A DNA stretch of 58,306 nt from Promicromonospora iranensis. GTDB taxonomy: Bacteria; Actinomycetota; Actinomycetes; Actinomycetales; Cellulomonadaceae. The stretch covers positions 1 through 58,306 of the forward strand of contig NZ_JAJQQP010000021.1 of the NCBI RefSeq assembly GCF_028994805.1. Reading direction: 5' to 3'. Both the position numbers and the translations under genes were made by a program. Shown one piece after another: positions 34,163-43,776 of the stretch (position 1 is its first letter; every line of letters starts with the position of its first letter). Under the pieces are notes generated by a model, which saw only the letters and a list, made by a program, of their open reading frames with translations, ran no database searches and was not told the origin of the DNA.

Positions 34163-34966
34163 TCAGTGGTCGCCGTGCGGCAGCTCGGCCTCGCCCTCGG
34201 CGCTCATGCCCGAGTGCAGCGGCAGGAACGCGTGCAGGTGACCGCGGTCCGCCTCGACGTACTGCAGGTCGAGCTGGACCGCGGCCACCGCCCAGGCGTC
34301 CACGGCCCGCGTGCGCAGGCCGCCCGCGACGTCGTGGAGCCGCGCCGGGTCCTCCCCCGCGTCTTCCCCGCCGTCCGTACCTGCTGCCAGCTCGAGCACG
34401 TCGAGCGTGTCACCCAGCAGCCCGGTGGAGAGCATGAGCCCGTTGCGGACGATGTTGTGCTCGGACGAACCGGTGGGCAGCGCCTCCACGTCCGCAGCGA
34501 CGTCGTCGACGACGTCGCGCCACTCCCCCAGCTCCGCCGACGTCGGTTCACCCTTCGCCACCTCGCCCTCCGGCGGCAGCGCCTCGTACAGCCCGTCCAT
34601 CACGGGCAGCAGGCGCTCCTGCGCCGACACGGCGAGCTCGCCCGCCGCCGTCAGGTTCTCGACCGCCCGCTCCGCCTCCGCGGCCTCCAGCTCCGCCACC
34701 CGCGCGGGGTCGACGTCGAAGCCGCTCGACGACGGCGCCTCCCCCTCCCACGGGCGCACCACCAGCAGTACCACCGTCAGTACCAGGGCCACGGTGGCAA
34801 CCGCCAGCGCGGCTGCCACCACGGCCCCCCGCCCCGGCCGCCGGCGCCCCACGGGCACCGGCGACCGGGTTCCGGGGCGGCCGGCACCGCCCCGGCTCGA
34901 CGGACGTGCCGCAGCGCTCGGCCCGCGCCGCGGTGCGTTCCGCGGCCTGCTCCTCGTCTTCGGCAC
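34163..34966 (-). CDS. Hypothetical membrane-anchored protein
   Basis: A 267-residue protein of unknown function. A basic N terminus (residues 1-47, Arg/Pro-rich) precedes one membrane helix (about 48-70, GAVVAAALAVATVALVLTVVLLVV). A mostly helical outer domain rich in Ala/Glu follows, with a His-containing end (EADRGHLHAFLPLHSGMSAEGEAELPHGDH). GTG 34966 with GGAG upstream. It follows the ThuA/dehydrogenase gene on the same strand, across a 13-bp repeat array. Confidence 0.8.
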   Translation of the reverse strand: MPKTRSRPRNAPRRGPSAAARPSSRGGAGRPGTRSPVPVGRRRPGRGAVVAAALAVATVALVLTVVLLVVRPWEGEAPSSSGFDVDPARVAELEAAEAERAVENLTAAGELAVSAQERLLPVMDGLYEALPPEGEVAKGEPTSAELGEWRDVVDDVAADVEALPTGSSEHNIVRNGLMLSTGLLGDTLDVLELAAGTDGGEDAGEDPARLHDVAGGLRTRAVDAWAVAAVQLDLQYVEADRGHLHAFLPLHSGMSAEGEAELPHGDH

Positions 34967-34980
34967 GTCCTTGCTCCTCT

Positions 34981-35045
34981 CTGTCAGGTGTCGCTGTCAG
35001 GTGTCGCTGTCAGGTGTCGCTGTCAGGTGTCGCTGTCAGGTGTCG
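34981..35045. repeat. Five perfect 13-bp tandem repeats
   Basis: CTGTCAGGTGTCG is repeated five times without a mismatch, between the stop of the ThuA/dehydrogenase gene and the start of the hypothetical membrane protein. There are no spacers, so it is not a CRISPR array. Confidence 0.97.
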
Positions 35046-35070
35046 GATCGCCCCTTCCGAGCCGCTGCCG

Positions 35071-38000
35071 CTAGCGGCAGCGCACGGCGTCGTAGGGCTC
35101 CTCGACCACCACCTCGTGCGGACCGTTCGTCGCGGTGACCGTGGCGGTCCCGGCGGCGACGGCCCGAGCTCGCGTCGCGAACTGGCGGGAGACGGTCTCC
35201 CCGGGCAGCACCTCACGGAACGTCTTGCTCCCGTGCGGGGTGCTGAGCACGAGCCGCGCCGGGTCGGCGCCGGTGTTGGTCGCGCTCACCGCCACCCGTG
35301 CCTGCGGGCCGGTGCACCGGGGCGCCGCCGTGACCTCGACCCGTGGCGGGTCGGGCTGGTCGTCGAACGTGAAGTCCTGGAACTCCACGGCACTCCGGTT
35401 CGACGCGCTGTGCGCGGTGACGAACAGCCCGACGTCCTGCAGGTCGGCAGCGCCCGGCAGGGCCTCCGGCTCGCCGATCTGCGTGAACGTCTCGCCGTCG
35501 GAACTCCGGTACGCCGTGTACCGGTCGCCGTCACGCACGAGCCGCACCCAGGCCGGGTACGCCGTCGAGCCGCCGCCCGACGACGTGACGAGCTGACCGG
35601 CGGCGTTGCCGCGCAACCACTCGAACCCGCCGCTCGGCCGGAGACCGAGCGCCGCGTAGCCCGGCGACGAGCCTGGCTGCGTGACGTCGTTGCGCACGAT
35701 GATCCCCGCCTTGGCGGACCCGTGGGAGTTGCCCTGGCTGTTGATCCGCACGGTCGCCGTCCAGTGCCGGTCGGAGCCCTCGCGGAAGATCGTCGAGTAC
35801 TCGTCGGTGCCCTGCCACATGTTGGCGCCGCCGGAGTCGATGACGTACCGCCCCGCGGCGAGCTGCTCGAACTCGCCGTCCGCGTTGCTGAAGGTGCGCA
35901 TCCCGCCGAACACGTCCCCGACCTGCGCGACGACGATCCGTGAGGTGGTGGTCAGGCCGCGATCGTTGGTGGCCACGGCCGTCAGCTCGTACCGGCCGTC
36001 GGCGGCGACGTCCCACGACGCCGTGTACGGCGCTGTCTCGTCGACACCGATCGACGTCCCGTCGGCGAAGAACTCCACCTGGCTGACGGCGTTCTCCGCG
36101 TCGGTCGCCTCGGCGGCGACCTCCACCTGGCCGGGCTCGAGCTCCACACCACCCTCCGGCGACGTGATCGCCACCTCGGGCCGGGTCGTCTCGGCGGCGC
36201 CCTTCCCGACGGCCTCCACGAAGTTGAGCCGCCGCTCGCCCGGCCCGGGGAAGACCACGTAGAGCGTGAAGCTCTCCCCGGGGTCGTCGACGTCCACGCG
36301 GACGTCGGTGAAGTCGCGGACGCTGGTGCCCGCCACCTCGGCGGTACCGAGCAGCTCGCCGTCCGGCGCGCCCTGCCGCAGCTCGACCGTGCCGGCCGCG
36401 GCCGAGGCCACCCGCAACGTGAGGGCGTCCACACCCCGCAGGTTCACGGGGTCGTAGGACGCCCACGCCCCGTCGGCGCCGACGACGACCGACCCGCCAC
36501 CCTCGACGTCCCGGCTGGGTGCCGTGGTCGTGCCCTCCGAGTCCGTGTGGAACTCGGCCTGGCGCTGCTTCGGGAACACGAGGGTCGTGTCCGAGCCGGT
36601 GAGCGACGGGACGTCCCCGGCGCCGCCGTCGTCCTCGTAGCGTGCGTCGAGCACGTAGAAGAGGTTGGTGTCCGCGCCGTGCCCGCCGCCGAGCGACGTC
36701 GTGACCGAACCCGTGCGGCCGTGGAGCGGCTCGGAGGGGTGCGAGTGCGCGTCGTGCCCCAGGGCGGGCTGGATGACCACGCGCTGGTCGTCGATCGCCG
36801 ACCCGTCGGACGAGTCCTCGGCGTCGGTCACCGAGACGTCCCAGGGGATCGTGTCGCCGAACTCGAAGAACGAGCCCGTCGGCGGCAGCCCGAACTCGAC
36901 CTCCGGCCGCGTGTTGCCCACGGTGATCGGCACCGTCGCCGTCCCGTCCTTGCCCGCCGGGTCGGTGACGGTGAGCCGGGCGTCGTAGACACCGTCCTCC
37001 GTGTAGGTGTGCGACGCCGTCGGCTCGGTCGAGTCGGTGGTGCCGTCCCCGTCGAAGTCCCACGCGTAGATGAGGTCCTCGCCCTCGGGGTCGGTGCTGT
37101 CCGTCCCGTCGAACGTCACCTCCAGCGGCGCGGTCCCGGAGTCCGGCGTCGCCCGAGGTACCGACTCGGGCGAGCGGGAGCCCGAGACGTAGTCGACCCG
37201 GTGCAGCCCGGAGCTCGGGTTGTCCCGGCCGAAGCCGCCGCCCCAGTCGAGCACGTACATCGCGCCGTCGGGCCCGAACTTCGCGTCGATCGGCGCGAGG
37301 AAGTCCTCGTCCGGCAGGAACCGGTTGACCTTCTCGACGTCGGTGGCGCCCGGCGCCGCCTCAGGATCGGTCGGTTCGACCGTGAACACCTGGTTGCGCG
37401 ACCACTCGTAGAAGAACGCCTTGCCCTCGTAGTACGCGGGGAACTTGGTGTCCGACTCGAGCTCGGGGTCGTAGTCGTAGAACGGGCCGCCCATCGGCGC
37501 CAGGCCCCCGCCCTGGTTGATCCCGCCGGGCACCGAGGACCGCTGGTACCCATACCACAGGTCCGCCGGCTGGGCCGGGGGCAGCTCGGTCAGACCCGTG
37601 TTCCGGACCGAGTCGTTGACCGGCGCGTCGCAGTCGAAGAACTCGCCGACCGTGACCGGGCTGGTGCGGTAGTCGACGTCCCGGAAGGGCTCGTTGTTCC
37701 CCATGCACAGGGGCCAGCCGAAGAAGCCTGGCTCCTTGATGAGGTTCCACTCGGCGATGCCGGCCGGGCCGCGCTGGGCCAGGTTGTCGGTGTTGCTGTC
37801 GGGCGAGTAGTCGGCCACGCCGAGGTTGCCCGTGGCCGGGTCGATGGCGAACCGGAACGGGTTGCGGAAGCCCATCGCGTAGATCTCGGGCAGCGTCTGG
37901 TCGGCGGTGTCCTCGGACTCCGGGAACAGGTTGCCCTCCGGGACCGTGTACGTGCCGTCGTCCTCGGGGTGGATCCGCAGGACCTTGCCCCGCAGGTCGT

Positions 38001-39402
38001 TGGTGTTGGCGGACGTCGCCCGCGCGTCGTGGAACGTGCCGTCCCGCTCGGAGATCGGCGCGTACCCGCCCGACGGCTCCGAGTGGGGGTTCACGTCGTC
38101 GCCGACGCCGAGGTACAGGTCACCGGTCCGGTGGTCGATGATCAGCCCGCCGCCCGTGTGCCCGGGCTCGTCGGGCAGCCGTCGGGCCGGTACCTCCAGC
38201 AGCACCTTCTCGGACTCCGGGTCGATCACCGTCGACCCGGCGGCGCCGGTGGTGACGGTGAACCGGGAGAGCCGGTTGAAGAAGCTCTCCGGATCGGTGT
38301 CGTCCTCGGTCGCGGGCGACCAGTACTGGTACAGGTAGCCGTTCTCGGCGAAGTCCTCGTCGAGGGCGATGCCGAGCAGCCCGTCCTCGCCGCCCGAGTA
38401 CACCGGGAGCGTCACGGCGGTGGACGTGGTCTGCGTCTCCGGGTCGAACACCCGGATCTGCCCGCGCACCAGCTCGGTGAAGAAGACCCTGCCGTCCGGC
38501 GCGACGTCGATCCCGAACGGCGCGCTCGTGTTGGTGTCCAGCGCGACCTTCTCGAACTGCCCCCAGTCGGTCCCGCCGCAGTCGCCCTCGGCCAGCCCCG
38601 CGGCCCACTGCACGCCGCCGACGATGTGCTGCACCAGGTCGGGCTCGTCCGTGTAGTGCGCGCCGAAGTGGCCCATGCCGGTCATCCACGCGCGACCGCC
38701 GTCGTAGTACTTGCACCACGAGATCGGGTGGTCGTAGCCCATCGCGTTGCTGCCCGGGTCGTACGTCGACTCGTCCATGGTGGCCAGCACGTGGGCGTCG
38801 CCCCGCACGTTCGTCGAGAAGTTGTACCACTCGTCCGCGCGGTCCCAGCGCTGCGGCAGGTGCTTCGTGGAGGGGTGCGTGCGGTCCTCGACACGGACCG
38901 TGCCCGGCAGGCCGGGACTCGATCCGGTGGCGGCATGACCCGGCATCAGCGAGCCGATCATCTCGTCCCACCAGGCATAGCTGCCGCGCATGTCGGTGGC
39001 GTTGTGGATGGCGACGATGCCACCACCCGCCTGCTGGTACCGCTCCATCGCGGCCTTCTGCTCCGCGTTCCACGGGTCGCCGGACGCCTGGAACATGACC
39101 AGGGCGTCGTACTGCGCCAGGTCGGAATCGTTGAAGACGGTCGGGTCCTCCGTGTGGTCGGACTCGATGCCCGCCTCGGCGAACGCCGCCTCGAGCACCG
39201 GGGTGCCCTGGGTGATCGCCTCGGCGTGCCGGTACTGCGTGGTGGCGGTGAAGATGAGGACCCGGCCCTCCTGCTGGGCCTCGGCAGCGGCGTGCGGTCC
39301 GTCGGCGGCCGTGGCCGGGACGGAGGCGAGCGTGAGCGCCAGTGCTCCGGCGGCGAGAGCCGCCGTGGATCTCCCCCAGCGGGGACGTCGTGGTGCGGTC
39401 AT
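35071..39402 (-). CDS. Secreted multidomain ThuA / PQQ-type sugar dehydrogenase / CBM6 protein
   Basis: A 1443-residue exported protein. Order: Sec signal (about 1-33); ThuA glutamine-amidotransferase-like domain (RVLIFTATTQYRHAEAITQG on, about 47-290); a glucose/sorbosone dehydrogenase-like beta-propeller (about 300-760, GIALDEDFAENGYLYQYW, IYAMGFRNPFRFAIDPATGNLGVADY, AMYVLDWGGGFG); a PKD domain (about 775-850); a CBM6-like domain; an Ig-like domain (VEFFADGTSIGVDETAPYTASWDV); a concanavalin-like domain; and a short C-terminal domain. Start 39402 with AGGAGG. Probably binds polysaccharide and oxidises sugars outside the cell; it lies beside a sugar importer and epimerase. Confidence 0.88.
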   Translation of the reverse strand: MTAPRRPRWGRSTAALAAGALALTLASVPATAADGPHAAAEAQQEGRVLIFTATTQYRHAEAITQGTPVLEAAFAEAGIESDHTEDPTVFNDSDLAQYDALVMFQASGDPWNAEQKAAMERYQQAGGGIVAIHNATDMRGSYAWWDEMIGSLMPGHAATGSSPGLPGTVRVEDRTHPSTKHLPQRWDRADEWYNFSTNVRGDAHVLATMDESTYDPGSNAMGYDHPISWCKYYDGGRAWMTGMGHFGAHYTDEPDLVQHIVGGVQWAAGLAEGDCGGTDWGQFEKVALDTNTSAPFGIDVAPDGRVFFTELVRGQIRVFDPETQTTSTAVTLPVYSGGEDGLLGIALDEDFAENGYLYQYWSPATEDDTDPESFFNRLSRFTVTTGAAGSTVIDPESEKVLLEVPARRLPDEPGHTGGGLIIDHRTGDLYLGVGDDVNPHSEPSGGYAPISERDGTFHDARATSANTNDLRGKVLRIHPEDDGTYTVPEGNLFPESEDTADQTLPEIYAMGFRNPFRFAIDPATGNLGVADYSPDSNTDNLAQRGPAGIAEWNLIKEPGFFGWPLCMGNNEPFRDVDYRTSPVTVGEFFDCDAPVNDSVRNTGLTELPPAQPADLWYGYQRSSVPGGINQGGGLAPMGGPFYDYDPELESDTKFPAYYEGKAFFYEWSRNQVFTVEPTDPEAAPGATDVEKVNRFLPDEDFLAPIDAKFGPDGAMYVLDWGGGFGRDNPSSGLHRVDYVSGSRSPESVPRATPDSGTAPLEVTFDGTDSTDPEGEDLIYAWDFDGDGTTDSTEPTASHTYTEDGVYDARLTVTDPAGKDGTATVPITVGNTRPEVEFGLPPTGSFFEFGDTIPWDVSVTDAEDSSDGSAIDDQRVVIQPALGHDAHSHPSEPLHGRTGSVTTSLGGGHGADTNLFYVLDARYEDDGGAGDVPSLTGSDTTLVFPKQRQAEFHTDSEGTTTAPSRDVEGGGSVVVGADGAWASYDPVNLRGVDALTLRVASAAAGTVELRQGAPDGELLGTAEVAGTSVRDFTDVRVDVDDPGESFTLYVVFPGPGERRLNFVEAVGKGAAETTRPEVAITSPEGGVELEPGQVEVAAEATDAENAVSQVEFFADGTSIGVDETAPYTASWDVAADGRYELTAVATNDRGLTTTSRIVVAQVGDVFGGMRTFSNADGEFEQLAAGRYVIDSGGANMWQGTDEYSTIFREGSDRHWTATVRINSQGNSHGSAKAGIIVRNDVTQPGSSPGYAALGLRPSGGFEWLRGNAAGQLVTSSGGGSTAYPAWVRLVRDGDRYTAYRSSDGETFTQIGEPEALPGAADLQDVGLFVTAHSASNRSAVEFQDFTFDDQPDPPRVEVTAAPRCTGPQARVAVSATNTGADPARLVLSTPHGSKTFREVLPGETVSRQFATRARAVAAGTATVTATNGPHEVVVEEPYDAVRCR

Positions 39403-39542
39403 CGGGTTGCCTCCTGGGCAGATCGACGTGCGGACCCGTCGGGGGTGCCCCCGGCGGAGCGTGTTTCGTTGACCAGCCCGGCGTGCCGGCGCCGAGCACA
39501 CGTGGCAAGTTCAGACTTCGGCGTGTGCGGGTCGGACCTGTG

Positions 39543-40466
39543 TCAGGGCATCAGTCCTCTCAGGTGGGCGAGGCCCTCGAGGGCGAGGGCGTCCTGGCTG
39601 GCGGCGAGCGGCCGCCAGATCGAGGCAGCGGTCGCGATGGTGGCGTTCTCGCCCGTGAACGACTCGATGACGAGCGGGCCGTCGTACCCGGCCTGCTCCA
39701 GCGCCGCGAGCAGCGCCGGCCAGCCGATGCCGTCGCCGCCGGGCGCTCCGCGGTCGTTCCCGCAGACCTGCACCGCGGCGATGCGCGCCCCGGCGCGCTC
39801 GACCGCGGCGGGCAGGTCCCGCTCCTCGATGTTCATGTGGTAGACGTCGAGCATCAGCCCGATCCCCTCGGCGGGCAGAGGGGTGACGATCGCGAGCGCC
39901 TGGTCCACCGTGTTGACCAGGCTCGTCTCGTAGCGGTTCAGCGGTTCGAGACCGACGACGACGCCCGCTGCGATCGCGTGCTCGACGACGGGCGCGAGGT
40001 TCTCGACGAGCTCGGCGCAGGCGTCGGCCCGCTCCTGCGCCGTCGTCCGCCAGGTGCGTCCCACCGACGCGTACGCCGGGCCGCCGATCACCCGCGCGCC
40101 CACCGTGTGCGCGGCGTCGACGACCGCGCGCAGGTAGTCCTGCGTCGCCCGCACGGTGCCCCCGTCCGTGGCGACCAGCTCGCGGCCCTCGCCCATGACG
40201 AGGGACACGCTCGCAGCCAGGCCGTGGTCGGCGAGCAGCCGCGCCGCGCGCTGCGGGTCCCAGTCGCCCAGGCGCTCCACGGGGAGCTCCAGGACGTCGA
40301 ACCCCCAGCCCGCGACGCGCGGTGCGATCTCGGCGAGCGAGCGGTCGGTGAGCGGCGACGTCCACACCCAGGTGTTGACGCCGACCGGCCAGGTGGTCGC
40401 GGTCCCTGCCGGCACGGTCCTCGACGGCACGGTCCTCGACGGCACGGCTCTCGACGGCACGCCCAT
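39543..40466 (-). CDS. Sugar phosphate isomerase/epimerase (TIM barrel)
   Basis: A 307-residue xylose-isomerase-like TIM-barrel protein, similar to ketose 3-epimerases. Metal-site-type motifs are GLEPLNRYETSLVNTVDQAL, LMLDVYHMNIEE, IAAVQVCGNDRGAPG and VIESFTGE. The first 20 residues are a five-residue repeat (AVPSRTVPSRT) from four 15-bp units. The ATG at 40466 directly abuts the stop of the binding-protein gene. Probably interconverts the sugar imported by the adjacent CUT2 system. Confidence 0.88.
   Translation of the reverse strand: MGVPSRAVPSRTVPSRTVPAGTATTWPVGVNTWVWTSPLTDRSLAEIAPRVAGWGFDVLELPVERLGDWDPQRAARLLADHGLAASVSLVMGEGRELVATDGGTVRATQDYLRAVVDAAHTVGARVIGGPAYASVGRTWRTTAQERADACAELVENLAPVVEHAIAAGVVVGLEPLNRYETSLVNTVDQALAIVTPLPAEGIGLMLDVYHMNIEERDLPAAVERAGARIAAVQVCGNDRGAPGGDGIGWPALLAALEQAGYDGPLVIESFTGENATIATAASIWRPLAASQDALALEGLAHLRGLMP
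40401..40460. repeat. Four 15-bp tandem units at the epimerase start
   Basis: GGTCCTCGACGGCAC-type units at 40401-40415, 40416-40430, 40431-40445 and 40446-40460; the middle two are identical. They encode the repeated VPSRT start of the epimerase. Confidence 0.95.
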
Positions 40467-41690
40467 CTAGCGGTCCGTCCAGGCTTCGGGGTACCCGGGC
40501 AGGTCCTCGCCGCCGAACTTCGCGTAGTGCAGGGACGGCATGTCGGCGTTGGCCTCGAGGAACTCCGCGAGGTCGTCCTGCACCACCGGCTCCTGGGGCA
40601 GCACCCACTCGGACGGCACCTCCTCGCCGGCCCAGATCTTCTGCGCGGCGAGGATCGGGGTGCGCCACTGGAAGTTCGAGTAGACGTTGCCGATCGCCGT
40701 CATCCCCGTCTCGTCCCACTTGCGCAGGAAGCTCATCTCGTCCTCGCCGACGAAGACCGGGTACGGCTGGCCGGCGTCCTCGAACGCCTCGACCGCCGCG
40801 ACGGCGCCGTCACCGGCGTCCATCCAGATGCCGTCGATCTCGCCGCGCTGGAGGTGCTGGGTGACGAGGTCCTTGATCTTGGCGCCGTCGCCGCCGGTGA
40901 ACTCGACGCCGACCACGTCGATGTCGGACTCGGAGAAGACCTTGTCGGCCGCGGCCCACCGGTGCTCCAGCACGTCCACGCCGGGCAGGATGCGCAGCGC
41001 GAGGACCGTCGAGCCCGGGTCGAGGTTCTCGACCAGGAACTCGGCGCCCACGGCGCCGTAGGCGTAGCCGCCGATCGGGTGGATGAACGTGACCATGCAG
41101 TCGGTGTTCACGCCGCGGTCGAACACGATGACCGGCTTGCCGCTCTCGCAGGCCGCCTCCACGGCCGGGGTGAGCGTCGCGGTGGTGGACGGCGAGACGA
41201 TGATCGCGTCGCAGTCGCCCGCCTCGACGAACGCCTGGATGTCGGAGATCTGCTTGTTGTCGTCGTCGGCCGCGTCCGACACCCGGAACTCGCCGATCAC
41301 GCCCTCCTCCTTGAGCACCTCCACCTGCTGCTGCATGGTGATCCAGCCGGTCACCCGCCACGGGTTGGAGACGGAGGCGTTGGAGAAGCAGAGCGTCTTG
41401 TCGCCCCCCTCGCTCGCCAGGTCCGCGGTGTCCACGTACTCCGGCTCGATGGCTTGGAGCCACGGCTGGTCCGCCGGGCCCTCCGGCTCGACGTCACGCT
41501 GGGCCAGCTCCCGGTCGTAGTCCTCCTGGACGAACCACTCGCTCTCGGCGCCGGACTCGGCCGGCTCCTCCTCGGTCGCGCTCGTCTCGGCGGCCGGCGG
41601 CTGCTCGGTAGGGGCGTCGGTGGTGCAGGCCGTGAGCAGGAGCAGTCCTGCCGTAGCCGTGCCCGCCAGCAGTGCTCGGATCGGTCGCAT
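40467..41690 (-). CDS. CUT2-type sugar ABC transporter substrate-binding lipoprotein
   Basis: A 407-residue periplasmic-binding-protein-like lipoprotein. Lipobox LLTAC near residue 22; an acidic linker; then a ribose-binding-protein fold (KTLCFSNASVSNPWRVTGW, ADDDNKQISDIQAFVEAGDCDAIIVSPSTTATLTPAVEAACESGKPVIVFDRG, DGIWMDAGDGAVAAVEAFEDAG). Start 41690 is preferred over 41696 for spacing to AAGGGG. Sugar unknown. Part of the operon ATPase-permease-permease-binding protein-epimerase. Confidence 0.9.
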   Translation of the reverse strand: MRPIRALLAGTATAGLLLLTACTTDAPTEQPPAAETSATEEEPAESGAESEWFVQEDYDRELAQRDVEPEGPADQPWLQAIEPEYVDTADLASEGGDKTLCFSNASVSNPWRVTGWITMQQQVEVLKEEGVIGEFRVSDAADDDNKQISDIQAFVEAGDCDAIIVSPSTTATLTPAVEAACESGKPVIVFDRGVNTDCMVTFIHPIGGYAYGAVGAEFLVENLDPGSTVLALRILPGVDVLEHRWAAADKVFSESDIDVVGVEFTGGDGAKIKDLVTQHLQRGEIDGIWMDAGDGAVAAVEAFEDAGQPYPVFVGEDEMSFLRKWDETGMTAIGNVYSNFQWRTPILAAQKIWAGEEVPSEWVLPQEPVVQDDLAEFLEANADMPSLHYAKFGGEDLPGYPEAWTDR

Positions 41691-41746
41691 GTCCATCCCC
41701 TTTGATGAGTGCGGGTCCAACGGTTGGGTTCGAGCGGTGTCGTGAG

Positions 41747-42754
41747 CTAGGTGCGACGCCGACGTGCCGCGTAGGCGACGGCGACGATGATGATCACGCC
41801 CTGCACGGCCGGCCGGATGGTCGACGGCAGGGCAAGCTGGTTGAACAGCGTGAAGAGGGCCTCGAGCGCGAGCGCCCCGACCATCGCGGCGACCACGGTC
41901 CCGCGCCCGCCCCCGAGGGCGACGCCACCCAGCACGACGGCGGTGATCGCCATGAACTCCAGCCCTTGGCCCACCTGGGCGGTGACCCCGGCGAACCCGC
42001 CGATGAGCACCGCGGCGACGGTGGCGAGGAGCGAGGACAGGAGGAAGGCCCGCGTGCGCAGCCACCACACGGGGGCGCCGCTGTACGCGGTGGCCACCGC
42101 GTTGTCGCCGGCGGCGACCAGCGACCTGCCGAACGGACGACGCATCAGCAGCACGGCGAACCCGACGACGACGAGCGCCACCAGCAGCGCGTACGGGACC
42201 TGGAACTGGCCGGGCACGTCCGGGAAGCCCTTGCGGCCCAGCACCCGGAAGCTCTCGCTCAGCGCGCCGGTGGGGGCCCCGCCGGTCCACAGTCGGATCG
42301 CGCCGAAGAGCACGAGCATCATGCCGAGCGTGGTGATGAAGGACGGGACACGCAGCAGCGTCGTCACCAGTCCGTTGACGAGCCCGACCAGGAGCCCGAA
42401 CACGAGCATCAGCGCCAGCACGGGCCAGGTCAGTGCCTCGTCGCCGTCCATCAGCCGGGCCGCGATGACCACCTGGGCGCCGACGAGCGAGCCCACCGAC
42501 AGGTCGAACTCGCCCGAGACGATCACGAAGTACTGCCCCACGGCGAGCACCACCAGCGGTGCCGCCTTCTTCGCGAACGCCATGAGCGACACCGGCTCCG
42601 CGAACGACGGGTTGATCACGACGATCACGACGAGGACCACCACGAGCAGCGCGAGCACCGTCCAGCTGCCGCCGGACAGCAGCCGCTCCCGCCACTGCCG
42701 CGCGGTGCCTCGTGCGGTTCCCTGTGCCGTCTCCTGGGACAGGCCGGTGGTCAT
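41747..42754 (-). CDS. CUT2-type sugar ABC transporter permease (second)
   Basis: A 335-residue RbsC/YjfF-like permease with about nine membrane segments. Family motifs: VSGEFDLSVGSLVGAQVVIAA, VNGLVTTLLRVPSFITTLGMMLVLFG and ITAVVLGGVALGGGRGTVVAAMVGAL. The N terminus has small TA(Q/R)GTA repeats. Start overlaps the previous permease stop (ATGA). Two different permeases in one operon resemble the galactofuranose importer layout YtfQRT-YjfF. Confidence 0.92.
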   Translation of the reverse strand: MTTGLSQETAQGTARGTARQWRERLLSGGSWTVLALLVVVLVVIVVINPSFAEPVSLMAFAKKAAPLVVLAVGQYFVIVSGEFDLSVGSLVGAQVVIAARLMDGDEALTWPVLALMLVFGLLVGLVNGLVTTLLRVPSFITTLGMMLVLFGAIRLWTGGAPTGALSESFRVLGRKGFPDVPGQFQVPYALLVALVVVGFAVLLMRRPFGRSLVAAGDNAVATAYSGAPVWWLRTRAFLLSSLLATVAAVLIGGFAGVTAQVGQGLEFMAITAVVLGGVALGGGRGTVVAAMVGALALEALFTLFNQLALPSTIRPAVQGVIIIVAVAYAARRRRT

Positions 42755-43776
42755 GCGACGTCACCTCCTCGTGAAGCCGAGCCCTTGGCGCCGAACCGGA
42801 CGCGCCGGCTCGCCGGGTCGATCTGCCGCCGCGCGTACAGCGCCACGGCGGCGATGATGATCACGCCGCGCAGCACGTCCTTGAAGAACGGGTTGACGTC
42901 GAGCACGTTGAACGCGGTGTCGAGCACCGCGAGGATCGCCACCCCGCCGACGGTGCCGATTACCGAGCCTCGGCCGCCGAACAGGAGCGTGCCGCCCAGC
43001 ACCACCGCTGCTATCGAGTCCAGGTCGAGGCCGTAGGAGTAGACCAGCGCGTTCCCGGTGCCGAACCGGGCGGCGATGAGGAGCCCTGCCACGCCGGCGC
43101 ACAGGGAGCACAGCACGTGCGCCAGGACGAGGGTCCGGCCGGTGCGCACGCCGGAGAGCCGGGCGACGTCCAGGTTCCCGCCCACCGCGAACATGTGATA
43201 GCCCGCGCGCGTCCTGGTGAGCAGCACGAACGCCGCGGCCGCGACGAGCAGCATGACGATCGTGGAGACCGGCACCGGGCCGATGCGCGTGTAGCCGAAG
43301 GTCTGGAAGGCGAAGGGCACCTCACCCTCGGGCCCCTTGAAGCGCGTGTCGAGGAAGCCCTTGACGATCAGGCCCATGCCGAGCGTGGCGATGAAGGCGT
43401 TGACCCGCAGCGCCGAGATGATCAGGCCGTTCACGAGGCCGACGCCGGCCGCGACCGCCAGCGCGGCCACCACCCCGAGCCACACGCGTGACGGGTCGCC
43501 CGCCATCGTCGTGGCTCCGATCAGCGAGCACAGCGCGACGACGTACCCGACGGACAGGTCGAGCGAACGACACAGGACCACCAGCGTCTGCCCGACGGCG
43601 ACGAACCCGAGCAGGCTGGTCTGCGTGAGCATGTAGCTGACGTTGCCCTGCGCGAAGAGGTTGCCGCCGCGGACCGCCACGAGGACGCCCGCGACGACCA
43701 GGATGCCGACGAGCGCCAGGTAGACGATCTCGGTCGAGCCGAGGTGATAGCGGCGTGCTCCGGTGCCGGCCGTCAT
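42751..43776 (-). CDS. CUT2-type sugar ABC transporter permease (first)
   Basis: A 341-residue RbsC/YtfT-like permease. Motifs: VVLCRSLDLSVGYVVALCSLIGA, VNGLIISALRVNAFIATLGMGLIVKG and IAAVVLGGTLLFGGRGSVIGTVGGVAILAVL. Start 43776 overlaps the ATPase stop by 4 bases. Expected to form a heterodimeric channel with the permease at 41747. Confidence 0.92.
   Translation of the reverse strand: MTAGTGARRYHLGSTEIVYLALVGILVVAGVLVAVRGGNLFAQGNVSYMLTQTSLLGFVAVGQTLVVLCRSLDLSVGYVVALCSLIGATTMAGDPSRVWLGVVAALAVAAGVGLVNGLIISALRVNAFIATLGMGLIVKGFLDTRFKGPEGEVPFAFQTFGYTRIGPVPVSTIVMLLVAAAAFVLLTRTRAGYHMFAVGGNLDVARLSGVRTGRTLVLAHVLCSLCAGVAGLLIAARFGTGNALVYSYGLDLDSIAAVVLGGTLLFGGRGSVIGTVGGVAILAVLDTAFNVLDVNPFFKDVLRGVIIIAAVALYARRQIDPASRRVRFGAKGSASRGGDVA

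Noticed and set aside
34981-35045. A CRISPR array
   Set aside because: The repeats are only 13 bp, directly adjacent, without spacers, and no cas genes are present.
36547-39843. A 1098-codon plus-strand frame opposite the ThuA/dehydrogenase gene
   Set aside because: Low-complexity Arg/Val/Gly composition without domains; the minus strand encodes recognisable domains throughout.
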